A DNA stretch of 64,000 nt, from contig NZ_JAGYHF010000003.1 of NCBI RefSeq assembly GCF_018336155.1, forward strand, positions 248,001 to 312,000. The letters run 5' to 3'. Shown piece by piece: positions 56,988 through 64,000 of the stretch. The notes under the pieces were generated by a model, which did no database searches, was not told where the DNA came from, and was given only the letters and a program-made list of their open reading frames with translations. A program made the translations under genes and the position numbers. Position 1 is the first letter of the stretch; each line of letters opens with the position of its first letter. This DNA comes from Pseudomonas rustica. GTDB taxonomy: Bacteria; Pseudomonadota; Gammaproteobacteria; Pseudomonadales; Pseudomonadaceae.

Positions 56988-59702
56988 TCAGATGAGCGCG
57001 ACCGGCTGCACATTGGCAGCCAGCAGACGTTTTATTTCCGGGACGCAGGAACCGCATTGCGTGCCGCACCCCAGTTGATTTTTCAAACCTTGCAGATCGA
57101 GACCTTGGCGAATGCCGGTGCACACTGCGTCGAGGCTGACGTTTTTGCAGTTACACACCGTTTTCGCCGTCATCATTGGTGCTCCGGCATTACCCGGTGG
57201 CGCACTCATCGGCGCCAGCAGCCAGCGGCGCAGTTGCTCGTCGGCGCGACCTTCCAGCCACAGGCCTTGCAGCCAGTGCTGTGCGAGGGTTTCGCCGGCC
57301 AGACGAATTGCGGTGATCCGGCCATTCTCGATGCGCACGCGTTTGCCGATCGCGCGGCGTGGGTCGTCATAGGCCAGCACCGGGCCATCGATCAGCGACA
57401 GGCAGCGGTCGATTTCACCCAGCAACTGTGGATCCGGTGCTTCGCTGCTGGCAGCGCGTATCAGCAACGCCGATCGTTCACGTCCGACAAGGCTGAGACT
57501 CACGTAGGAAAACGCCTCACAGAGTGGTCGTAGCGTCTCGAAATGCTGTTGAACATTGCCTTCGATGAGTGCGAACAGTTGCCACGGCAGATTCACCGCT
57601 TCCAGGCGCACGCCGCTGTGTTTCAGTTCCGGTTGTTTCGACAAAGGATCGATCGCCGGCAAGGTCAGGCTGTTGACGCCGCCCTTGAGAAAACGATCGC
57701 CCCAGTGCATCGGTAGAAAGGCTTGGCCCGGACGCACACTGTCATCGCTGCCGACCGCGACGATCACCGCGCCACGCCGACTTTTCAGATTGACCAGATC
57801 ACCCGGCTGCAAGCGATGCCGACGCATTTCGTCGGGGTGCAGGCTCAACACTGCTTCGCTGACATGACCGAACAACTGCGCTGCCGTGCCGGTGCGGCTC
57901 ATACCGTGCCACTGATCGCGCAGGCGTCCGGTGATCAGCGTCAGCGGGAAGCGTGCATCACGTTGTTCCTTGGCGGCGCGATACGGGTCGGCGATGAACT
58001 GTGCTCGACCATTTGCCGTAGGAAAAATACCGTCGACGTACAGCCGCGCCGTGCCTTGCTGCGCGCCGACGGGGAAGGGCCATTGTTGTGGGCCGATCTG
58101 GTCGATCAAGGCATGGCTGATTCCGGATAAATCCAGATCGCGGCCACGGGTCAGCCCTTTGAACTCATCGAACAACTGCGCAGGCTGTGTGAAGGCAAAC
58201 AGGCTCGATGCTTGTGGGCGCAGACGTTTCTCCAGACGCTGTGCGAAATCCACCGTAATCGCCCAGTCCGGTCGTGCTTCACCGGGTGGGAGAATGGCTT
58301 TGCGTACGTGGGAAATGCGCCGTTCGGAGTTGGTGACCGAACCTTCCTTCTCGCCCCAACTGGCGGCCGGCAACAGCAGGTCGGCGAAAGCCGCCGTCTC
58401 GGTGGTGCGAAAAGCTTCCTGCAACACCACGAATGGGCAGGCTTCAAGCGCTGCACGCACTGAGCTTTGATCGGGCATGGATTGCGCAGGGTTGGTACAA
58501 GCGATCCACAGCGCTTTGATCTTGCCGTTGCGCACCTGCTCGAACAGTTCGATAGCGCTGAGGCCGGCGCTTTCCGGCAACTGCTCCACGCCCCAGTAAG
58601 CCGCCACTTCGGCGCGGTGCTCAGGGTTGGCGGCATCACGATGGCCCGGCAAGAGATTGGACAGGCTGCCGGTTTCCCTTCCGCCCATGGCATTCGGCTG
58701 ACCGGTCAGAGAGAAAGGTCCTGCACCGGGGCGGCCGATTTGTCCGGTGGCCAGGTGCAGATTGATCAGTGCGCTGTTCTTCGCGCTGCCGGCGGTGGAC
58801 TGGTTCAAGCCCATGCACCATAACGACAGAAAACTCGGCGAAGTGCCGACCCATTCCGCGCATTGCTGCAATTGCTCGACACTGATCCCGCACAGTTGCG
58901 AAACCATTTGCGGGGTGTAATCGCGCACCAGACTTTTCAGTTCGGCCAGGCCATCGGTGTGTGCCTTGATAAAGTCGCGGTCGATCCAGTCTTCCCACAA
59001 CAACAGGTGCAAAATCCCATGGAATAAAGCGACATCGGTGCCCGGCAGAATCGCCAGGTGCAGATCCGCGAGGTCGCAGGTGTCGGTGCGCCGAGGATCG
59101 ATGACGATGACTTTCATCTGTGGACGCAGGGATTTCGCCTCTTCCAGTCGACGGAAAAGTACCGGATGGGCGTAGGCCATGTTACTGCCGACGATCATCA
59201 CGCAATCGCTGAGCTCCAGATCTTCATAGCTGCACGGCGGCGCATCGGCGCCGAGGCTGCGCTTGTAGCCGACCACTGCTGAAGACATGCACAGCCGCGA
59301 ATTGCTGTCGATGTTGTTGGTGCCAACCAAGGCCCGCGCCAGTTTGTTGAAGGCGTAGTAATCCTCGGTGAGCAATTGCCCGGAGATGTAAAACGCCACA
59401 CTGTCCGGGCCGTGTTCGGCGATGGTCTCGGCAAAGACATTGGCAGCGTGTTCCAGCGCCGTGTCCCAACCGGTGCGGCTGCGCGCCAGACTTTTGCCCA
59501 GGCGTAATTCCGGGTACAGGGCACGGGCCGTGAGGTCGCCGGTGAGGTGCAGTGTCGAGCCTTTGCTGCACAGTTTGCCGAAGTTGGCCGGATGCGCCGG
59601 ATCGCCGCTGACGCCGAGGATGCGCTCGCCGTCATGCTCGATCAGCACGCCGCAGCCGACCCCGCAATAACAGCAGGTCGAGGCGGTCGTCTGGCGGTTC
59701 AT
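56988..59702 (-). CDS. nasC: Assimilatory nitrate reductase, catalytic subunit
   Basis: The enzyme reduces nitrate to nitrite in the cytoplasm. The 904-aa molybdopterin oxidoreductase begins with a 4Fe-4S site (CCYCGVGCGV...CSKG, residues 10-50) and has a bis-MGD core (NIDSNSRLCMSS, GLNQSTAGSAKNSALINLHL, QPNAMGGRETG). A C-terminal molybdopterin dinucleotide-binding domain follows (about 590-710). The end is a BFD-like [2Fe-2S] domain (VCNCKNVSLDAVC...LGCGTQCGSCVPEI). The stop of nirD overlaps its ATG (TGATG). Electrons come presumably from an NAD(P)H-linked partner; none is in this window. Confidence 0.93.
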   Translation of the reverse strand: MNRQTTASTCCYCGVGCGVLIEHDGERILGVSGDPAHPANFGKLCSKGSTLHLTGDLTARALYPELRLGKSLARSRTGWDTALEHAANVFAETIAEHGPDSVAFYISGQLLTEDYYAFNKLARALVGTNNIDSNSRLCMSSAVVGYKRSLGADAPPCSYEDLELSDCVMIVGSNMAYAHPVLFRRLEEAKSLRPQMKVIVIDPRRTDTCDLADLHLAILPGTDVALFHGILHLLLWEDWIDRDFIKAHTDGLAELKSLVRDYTPQMVSQLCGISVEQLQQCAEWVGTSPSFLSLWCMGLNQSTAGSAKNSALINLHLATGQIGRPGAGPFSLTGQPNAMGGRETGSLSNLLPGHRDAANPEHRAEVAAYWGVEQLPESAGLSAIELFEQVRNGKIKALWIACTNPAQSMPDQSSVRAALEACPFVVLQEAFRTTETAAFADLLLPAASWGEKEGSVTNSERRISHVRKAILPPGEARPDWAITVDFAQRLEKRLRPQASSLFAFTQPAQLFDEFKGLTRGRDLDLSGISHALIDQIGPQQWPFPVGAQQGTARLYVDGIFPTANGRAQFIADPYRAAKEQRDARFPLTLITGRLRDQWHGMSRTGTAAQLFGHVSEAVLSLHPDEMRRHRLQPGDLVNLKSRRGAVIVAVGSDDSVRPGQAFLPMHWGDRFLKGGVNSLTLPAIDPLSKQPELKHSGVRLEAVNLPWQLFALIEGNVQQHFETLRPLCEAFSYVSLSLVGRERSALLIRAASSEAPDPQLLGEIDRCLSLIDGPVLAYDDPRRAIGKRVRIENGRITAIRLAGETLAQHWLQGLWLEGRADEQLRRWLLAPMSAPPGNAGAPMMTAKTVCNCKNVSLDAVCTGIRQGLDLQGLKNQLGCGTQCGSCVPEIKRLLAANVQPVALI

Positions 59703-60019
59703 CAGATGGCGTCCCGCAGAGCCAACTGCACGCGACCGTTTTCGATCCGCGCCGGGTGATGGTGCGCGCAGCCGATGTCCGGTGCCTGAGCTTCGCCGGA
59801 TTCAAGGTCGATCTGCCAGTTGTGCAGCGGGCAGGCGACGCGTTTGCCGTAGATCAGGCCTTGCGAGAGTGGTCCGCCCTTGTGCGGGCAGCGGTCGTCG
59901 AGGGCGAAAACTTCGTCGTCGCTTGTACGAAAAATCGCGATGTCACCTTTCGGCCCGGCAATGATCCGCGAACCGAGGGCGTTGATTTCTTCAAGGGCAC
60001 AGATATCGAGCCAGTTCAT
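59702..60019 (-). CDS. nirD: Nitrite reductase small subunit
   Basis: NirD is the Rieske-type small subunit of NADH-dependent nitrite reductase. The 105-aa product has the Rieske motifs CPHKGGPLSQG (Cys/His) and CPLHNWQIDLESG, which bind a [2Fe-2S] centre. It overlaps the nirB stop by ATGA and the nasC start by TGATG, so it is translated as one unit with both. Confidence 0.94.
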   Translation of the reverse strand: MNWLDICALEEINALGSRIIAGPKGDIAIFRTSDDEVFALDDRCPHKGGPLSQGLIYGKRVACPLHNWQIDLESGEAQAPDIGCAHHHPARIENGRVQLALRDAI

Positions 60020-62469
60020 GCTGGCACCTCCAGATTTTTCACCGGGATCACGTCGAATTCTTTCTTCAATTGCGGCTCGGCCAGACGTTCTTTCCACGGA
60101 TCCTGTTCGAACGACAGGGAGAATTGCAGGCGCTCGTTCAGGGCTTTGCGGCGCTCCGGGTCTTCCAGCACGGCTTTTTTGATGTGCTCCATGCCGACCC
60201 GTTGCAGGTAGTGCACGGTGCGTTCGAGGTAGAAGGCTTCTTCGCGATACAGCTGCAGGAAGGCACCGTTGTATTCACGGACTTCTTCGGCGGTTTTCAG
60301 CTTGACGAAGAACTCGGCGACCTCGGTTTTGATCCCGCCGTTGCCACCGATGTACATCTCCCAGCCGGAATCCACGCCGATAATTCCTACGTCCTTGATC
60401 CCCGCTTCCGAGCAGTTGCGTGGGCATCCGGAGACAGCCAGTTTCACTTTGTGCGGCGACCACATGTTGAACAGGTCATGCTCAAGCTCAATGCCCAGTT
60501 GCGTCGAATTCTGTGTGCCGAAACGGCAGAACTCACTGCCGACGCAGGTCTTCACCGTGCGAATGGATTTGCCGTAGGCATGGCCGGAAGGCATGTCGAG
60601 ATCCTTCCAGACACCGGGCAAATCCTGCTTTTTGATGCCGAGTAAATCGATGCGCTGCCCGCCGGTGACCTTGACCATCGGCACGTTGTATTTGTCGGCG
60701 ACGTCGGCTATCCGCCGCAGTTCCGAAGGGTTGGTCACGCCGCCCCACATCCGTGGCACCACCGAATAGGTGCCGTCCTTCTGGATGTTGGCGTGCGCAC
60801 GTTCGTTGATCAGACGCGATTGCGGATCGTCCTTGGCTTCGCCGGGCCAGGTGGAAATCAGGTAATAGTTGAGCGCCGGGCGGCAGGTGGCGCAGCCGTT
60901 CGGCGTGCGCCAGTTGAGGTAATTCATGGTGCCAGCGATGGTCAGCAGATGTTCTTCGCGAATAGCTTGACGAATCTGTCCGTGGTTGAGGTCGCTGCAG
61001 CCGCAGATGGCTTTTTCGCTTTTCGGTTTGACGTCTGCCGCGCCGCCGACGGTGTTGATCAGGATCTGCTCGACCAGCCCGGCACAGGAGCCGCAGGAGC
61101 TGGCGGCTTTGGTGTGTTTCTTCACCTCATCGACGCTGAACAGGCCGTGTTCCTGAATCGCTTTGACGATGGTGCCTTTGCACACACCGTTGCAGCCGCA
61201 GACTTCGGCGGTGTCGGCCATGACCATGGCTTTGTCCTGGCCCTGATGTCCTACGTCGCCTAACGCATTTTCGCCAAACATCAGGTGATCGCGGATCTCG
61301 CCGATGGCGTGATTCTCACGAATCTGTCGGAAATACCAACCGCCATCTGCCGTATCGCCGTACAGACAGGCGCCGACCAGCACGTCATCCTTGATCACCA
61401 GTTTTTTGTACACGCCGCCGATCGGGTCGGAGAGGGTGATGGTCTCGGTGCCTTCGCCGCCCATGAAGTCGCCGGCGGAAAACAGGTCGATGCCGGTGAC
61501 TTTCAATTTGGTCGAAGTCACCGAGCCCTGATAACGGGCGAACCCCAGTTGTGCGAGGTGGTTGGCGCAGACCTTGGCCTGTTCGAACAGCGGCGCAACC
61601 AGGCCGTAAGCGATGCCGCGATGGCTGGCGCACTCGCCGATCGCATAGATGCGCGGGTCGTAGGTTTGCAGGGTGTCGTTGACCAGGATCCCGCGATTGC
61701 ACGGGATGCCGGCCTTTTCCGCGAGTTCGGTGTTGGGACGAATGCCCGCAGCCATCACCACCAGATCGGCGGGGATGATGTCGCCGTTCTTGAATTGCAC
61801 CGAGCCGACCCGACCGTTGCCCGCGTCGTGCAGGGCTTGGGTTTGTTCGCACAGACGGAAGTTCAGGCCACGGGATTCGAGAGCGCTTTGCAGCAACTGG
61901 CCACTGGTTTTGTCCAGTTGCCGTTCAAGCAACCACTCACCGATGTGCACCACGGTGACGTGCATGCCGCGCAGCATCAGGCCGTTGGCGGCTTCGAGTC
62001 CGAGCAAACCGCCACCGATGACGACCGCGTGTTTGTGGGTTTTCGCCGTGTTGATCATCGCTTGGGTATCGGCGATGTCGCGGTAGCCGATTACGCCGTG
62101 CAGGGTGTTGCCCGGGATCGGCAAAATGAACGGCGTCGAACCGGTGGCGATCAGCAGGCGATCATATTCCGCTTCGGTGCCGTCGTCGGCGATCACTCGA
62201 CGTTTGACTCGGTCGATCTCCACCACTTTGCGGTTGAGCAGCAACTTGATGTGGTTTTCCAGGTACCAGTCGAGGTCGTTGAGGACGATCTCTTCGAAGG
62301 TCTGCTCACCGGCCAGCACCGGCGAGAGCAGGATGCGGTTGTAGTTGGTGTGCGGTTCGGCGCCGAAGACGGTGATGTCGTACAGCTCATTGCTCAGTTT
62401 GAGCAGCTCTTCGAGGGTTCGAACCCCGGCCATGCCATTGCCGATCATCACCAGTTTGAGTTTTTTCAT
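60016..62469 (-). CDS. nirB: Nitrite reductase large subunit (NADH-dependent)
   Basis: NirB reduces nitrite to ammonium using NADH. The 817-aa product has N-terminal FAD/NAD domains (KLVMIGNGMAGVRTLEELL... and VVIGGGLLGLEAANGLMLRG), then two BFD-like [2Fe-2S] sites (CGCNGVCKG and SSCGSCAGLVEQIL). The C-terminal siroheme/4Fe-4S sulfite-reductase-like domains carry CVGSEFCRFG and VSGCPRNCSEAGIKDVG. CGGAGAACC stands before the ATG at 62469. First gene of the nirB-nirD-nasC-cobA operon; the 200-base leader holds an attenuator. Confidence 0.95.
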   Translation of the reverse strand: MKKLKLVMIGNGMAGVRTLEELLKLSNELYDITVFGAEPHTNYNRILLSPVLAGEQTFEEIVLNDLDWYLENHIKLLLNRKVVEIDRVKRRVIADDGTEAEYDRLLIATGSTPFILPIPGNTLHGVIGYRDIADTQAMINTAKTHKHAVVIGGGLLGLEAANGLMLRGMHVTVVHIGEWLLERQLDKTSGQLLQSALESRGLNFRLCEQTQALHDAGNGRVGSVQFKNGDIIPADLVVMAAGIRPNTELAEKAGIPCNRGILVNDTLQTYDPRIYAIGECASHRGIAYGLVAPLFEQAKVCANHLAQLGFARYQGSVTSTKLKVTGIDLFSAGDFMGGEGTETITLSDPIGGVYKKLVIKDDVLVGACLYGDTADGGWYFRQIRENHAIGEIRDHLMFGENALGDVGHQGQDKAMVMADTAEVCGCNGVCKGTIVKAIQEHGLFSVDEVKKHTKAASSCGSCAGLVEQILINTVGGAADVKPKSEKAICGCSDLNHGQIRQAIREEHLLTIAGTMNYLNWRTPNGCATCRPALNYYLISTWPGEAKDDPQSRLINERAHANIQKDGTYSVVPRMWGGVTNPSELRRIADVADKYNVPMVKVTGGQRIDLLGIKKQDLPGVWKDLDMPSGHAYGKSIRTVKTCVGSEFCRFGTQNSTQLGIELEHDLFNMWSPHKVKLAVSGCPRNCSEAGIKDVGIIGVDSGWEMYIGGNGGIKTEVAEFFVKLKTAEEVREYNGAFLQLYREEAFYLERTVHYLQRVGMEHIKKAVLEDPERRKALNERLQFSLSFEQDPWKERLAEPQLKKEFDVIPVKNLEVPA

Positions 62470-62540
62470 CAGGTTCTCCGGGGAGCTGCGGCTGGCCTCT
62501 TGTGGGCAGTCAGGCCGTGCTCGAGAAATTTTGCGCAAAC

Positions 62541-62579
62541 AAAAAAAGGCGTCCCGCTAGTTGCCTAGCGAGGACGCCT
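62541..62579 (-). terminator. Leader terminator (attenuator) of the nirB operon
   Basis: On the minus strand AGGCGTCC-T-CGCTAG pairs with CTAGCGGGACGCCT around a GCAA loop: 14 bp with one bulged base, followed by seven U (62541-62547). It lies 70 bases before nirB in the direction of transcription, so it would stop the operon unless antiterminated. Confidence 0.85.
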
Positions 62580-62588
62580 TTGTCCTGG

Positions 62589-62627
62589 TCCCGTTCTCTC
62601 GGGAAGCGCAGCCTTCGTCGTTGAAGG
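62589..62627 (-). promoter_or_regulatory. Two ANTAR-type hairpins (NasT antitermination target)
   Basis: On the minus strand, P1 is CCTTC-AACGAC-GAAGG (62627-62612) and P2 is TCCCG-AGAGAA-CGGGA (62604-62589), 7 bases apart. Both have six-base loops with A at position 1 and G at position 4, the signature recognised by ANTAR-domain antiterminators such as NasT/NasR. They precede the leader terminator directly. Confidence 0.75.
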
Positions 62628-62657
62628 TTGGGCTTTATGTGTGTGTTGGGTGGGGTA

Positions 62658-62674
62658 ATGCAGTGGTTGTGCCA
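62658..62674 (-). promoter_or_regulatory. Sigma-54 promoter of the nirB operon
   Basis: On the minus strand TGGCAC (62674-62669) and CTGCAT (62663-62658) give the invariant GG-N10-GC spacing of sigma-54 promoters. The predicted start near 62648 is about 20 bases before hairpin P1. The 62470-62891 gap otherwise holds a G-rich stretch and a family B repeat. Confidence 0.65.
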
Positions 62675-62802
62675 AGTGGCGGTGGGGGCGGGTTTATTGG
62701 GGGGTGGCAGGTTTTGAAGGTGATTTTTTGCACTGAATGGAGGCGGGTTGCTCGTTCGTGGGGCGTTCAGGCGGGTGGATTATTGGTGATTGGGCTGACG
62801 CC

Positions 62803-62877
62803 TTCGCGAGCAAGCCCGCTCCCACAGGGGGTCTGTGTCGTTCACAAATCCCCTGTGGGAGCGGGCTTGCTCGCGAA
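62803..62877. repeat. Palindromic intergenic repeat, family B
   Basis: Arms TTCGCGAGCAAGCCCGCTCC and complement lie between the nirB control region and the end of the kinase gene. Confidence 0.85.
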
Positions 62878-62891
62878 TGGCGCGGCGCGGT

Positions 62892-64000
62892 TCAACTGTG
62901 AAACAGCAACACCAGCAGCACCAGATTCCCGAGCAATGCCAGCAACGCCATCGTCCGCCACACCTTCAACGGCTCACGCTCCAGCAACGGCCGAGGCCGC
63001 ACGCTCAAACTGCGTCGCTCGCCCTGTTCCAACACCAACAACCATTCTTCCGCTGTTTCAAAGCGTTGCTGCGGATCAGCCGCCACGCCGCGCTGCAGAC
63101 TTTGCGCCAGCCATTCCGGCAGATCCGGTCGATAACGCCCGGCGCTCACCGCCAGCCCAAATCGCGGCCGCTGAAACGCTTCGATCTCGCCGTAAGGAAA
63201 GTGCCCCGTAAGCAGGAAATACAGGGTCACGCCCACCGCGTACAAGTCCTGCTGCGCACTCGGCGGATCACCGCGAAAGCCTTCCGGGGCGATATAACTC
63301 GGCGTCCCCGGCAACGTCGACGGTGCGTCTTCGGACAGTCCCGGGCAATACGCCAGGCCAAAATCCAGCAGCCGCAGCTCACCGTCATCCCCCCAATGCA
63401 GATTCTCCGGTTTGATGTCCCGATGCAGAATCTGCCGCCGATGCAGCAGCCCGACTGCACGCAGCAGGCGTTCGGCAATGTCTTGCCACTGCGCCAACGG
63501 TAACGCCCCGTTTTTTTGAAAAACCTGCGCCAGCGTCTTGCCGGAATATTCCCGCATTACGTAGTACAAATGCTGACGCTGATTGCACGCATGGACTTCA
63601 GGAAAATGCCGTCCGGCCACACGTTTCAGAAACCATTCCTCGGACAACAGCGCTTGCCCGGCACAGGAATCATCAGCGGAACGTGTGGGCAGGGTTTTCA
63701 ACAGCCACGTCTGACCTTGACTATCCAGTACTCGGTACAGCAGTGATTGCTGGCTCTGCGCGACGATGCCTTGCACCTGCCAGCCTTCAAACGACTGACC
63801 GGGTTTCAGCGGCGGCGGCAGTGGCCATTGCTGCAAATGCATCAGTGCATCGCCAAAACTCGCCTCGCCAACCGCATCGACCCGCACCAGCAAAGCGCTG
63901 GCGTTGTCCTGACTGCCGGCCAGATGCGCGGCGTTGACCAATGTTTGCGCCGCGCTGTGCAGATCCGGCTGATCACGCAGGATCGCCGCAATCGCGGTAT
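62892..64000 (-). CDS. PP2C phosphatase / Ser-Thr kinase / TM protein (partial)
   Basis: The gene runs off the right edge, so its start is missing. The visible part begins in the C-terminal end of a PP2C-type phosphatase (AAHLAGSQDNASALLVRVD, with the metal-binding Asp in QDNAS). It continues as a Hanks-type kinase with VMREYSGKTL, catalytic HRDIKPEN, DFGLAY and APEGF, all intact. It ends in one membrane helix (MALLALLGNLVLLVLLF). A bifunctional kinase-phosphatase tethered to the inner membrane is expected. It holds the position of PA1782 beside the nitrate operon. Substrate unknown. Confidence 0.88.
   Translation of the reverse strand, partial: TAIAAILRDQPDLHSAAQTLVNAAHLAGSQDNASALLVRVDAVGEASFGDALMHLQQWPLPPPLKPGQSFEGWQVQGIVAQSQQSLLYRVLDSQGQTWLLKTLPTRSADDSCAGQALLSEEWFLKRVAGRHFPEVHACNQRQHLYYVMREYSGKTLAQVFQKNGALPLAQWQDIAERLLRAVGLLHRRQILHRDIKPENLHWGDDGELRLLDFGLAYCPGLSEDAPSTLPGTPSYIAPEGFRGDPPSAQQDLYAVGVTLYFLLTGHFPYGEIEAFQRPRFGLAVSAGRYRPDLPEWLAQSLQRGVAADPQQRFETAEEWLLVLEQGERRSLSVRPRPLLEREPLKVWRTMALLALLGNLVLLVLLFHS

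Noticed and set aside
62561..63211. A 216-codon plus-strand frame through the nirB leader
   Set aside because: It is built from the attenuator, a G-rich stretch, a family B repeat and the antisense of the kinase gene; no family pattern.

Overview
The window looks like part of the chromosome of a fluorescent-group Pseudomonas (P. fluorescens lineage). The main evidence is the gene order ppsR / ppsA, an alpha/beta hydrolase, rraA, cmaX-crfX-cmpX-sigX-oprF, then cobA, nasC, nirD, nirB and a PP2C-kinase protein. This is the order known from P. aeruginosa PA1769-PA1782. High-GC coding sequence and many short palindromic intergenic repeats typical of this genus support it. Almost all of the window is core metabolism. 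The only clear accessory piece is an Rhs polymorphic toxin with its immunity gene (18.1-23.3 kb). No transposase, integrase, prophage or CRISPR array is visible.

Layout. 0-3 kb: small conserved proteins, spermidine synthase (speE) and an RraB-type RNase E inhibitor. 3.1-3.3 kb: a candidate minus-strand small RNA with its own promoter and terminator. 3.5-6.7 kb: a three-gene operon of a circularly permuted ATP-grasp protein, an alpha-E protein and a transglutaminase, a predicted peptide-ligation system of unknown product. 6.8-7.8 kb: a cytochrome c protein and a 31-residue membrane peptide. 8.2-11.5 kb: thiolase plus FadB-like beta-oxidation enzymes. 11.6-15.2 kb: a glutamine amidotransferase, CorA, PlsC and a crotonase. 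15.5 kb: tRNA-Ser(GGA). 15.7-18 kb: small envelope proteins, including a tandem pair of glycine-zipper proteins. 18.1-23.3 kb: Rhs toxin and immunity gene, whose tip is clearly AT-rich against the core. 23.5-28.5 kb: a HAD phosphatase, a divergent SDR/LysR pair, and a hydantoin/allantoin-type racemase with an NCS1 permease. 29-32 kb: cysH, thrH and pabB. 32.3-35.3 kb: an ATP-grasp ligase, a 7TM inactive transglutaminase and a retropepsin-like protease. 35.7-44.2 kb: the methylcitrate cycle (GntR regulator, prpB, prpC, acnD, prpF, prpD). 44.3-46.8 kb: a divergent EamA exporter and MocR-type regulator. 46.9-51.4 kb: ppsR / ppsA and a hydrolase. 51.6-56.1 kb: rraA and the cmaX-crfX-cmpX-sigX-oprF envelope-stress block. 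56.2-62.5 kb: the assimilatory nitrate/nitrite operon nirB-nirD-nasC-cobA. 62.9-64 kb: a PP2C-kinase-TM protein cut by the window edge.

How the parts work together. NirBD and NasC reduce nitrate to ammonium, and CobA supplies the siroheme precursor that NirB needs. A sigma-54 promoter, two ANTAR-type hairpins and an intrinsic terminator lie in series ahead of nirB, so nitrogen control (NtrC) and nitrate control (NasT-type antitermination) appear stacked. The prp genes turn propionyl-CoA into pyruvate and succinate; their GntR regulator has two TGTCGACA-centred sites around its own promoter. PpsR controls the neighbouring PEP synthase by phosphorylation. CmpX, CrfX, SigX and OprF form an envelope-tension and sigma-factor module.

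Intergenic space is dominated by two inverted-repeat families, a GTAGGAGCTGCCG...GCTGCGATC type and a GTGGGAGCGGGCTTGCTCGCGAA type, plus a third GATCGTTCCCACGC type. Several copies abut stop codons. Two copies are partly coding: one supplies the C-terminal tail of CobA and one supplies the stop codon of the EamA transporter.
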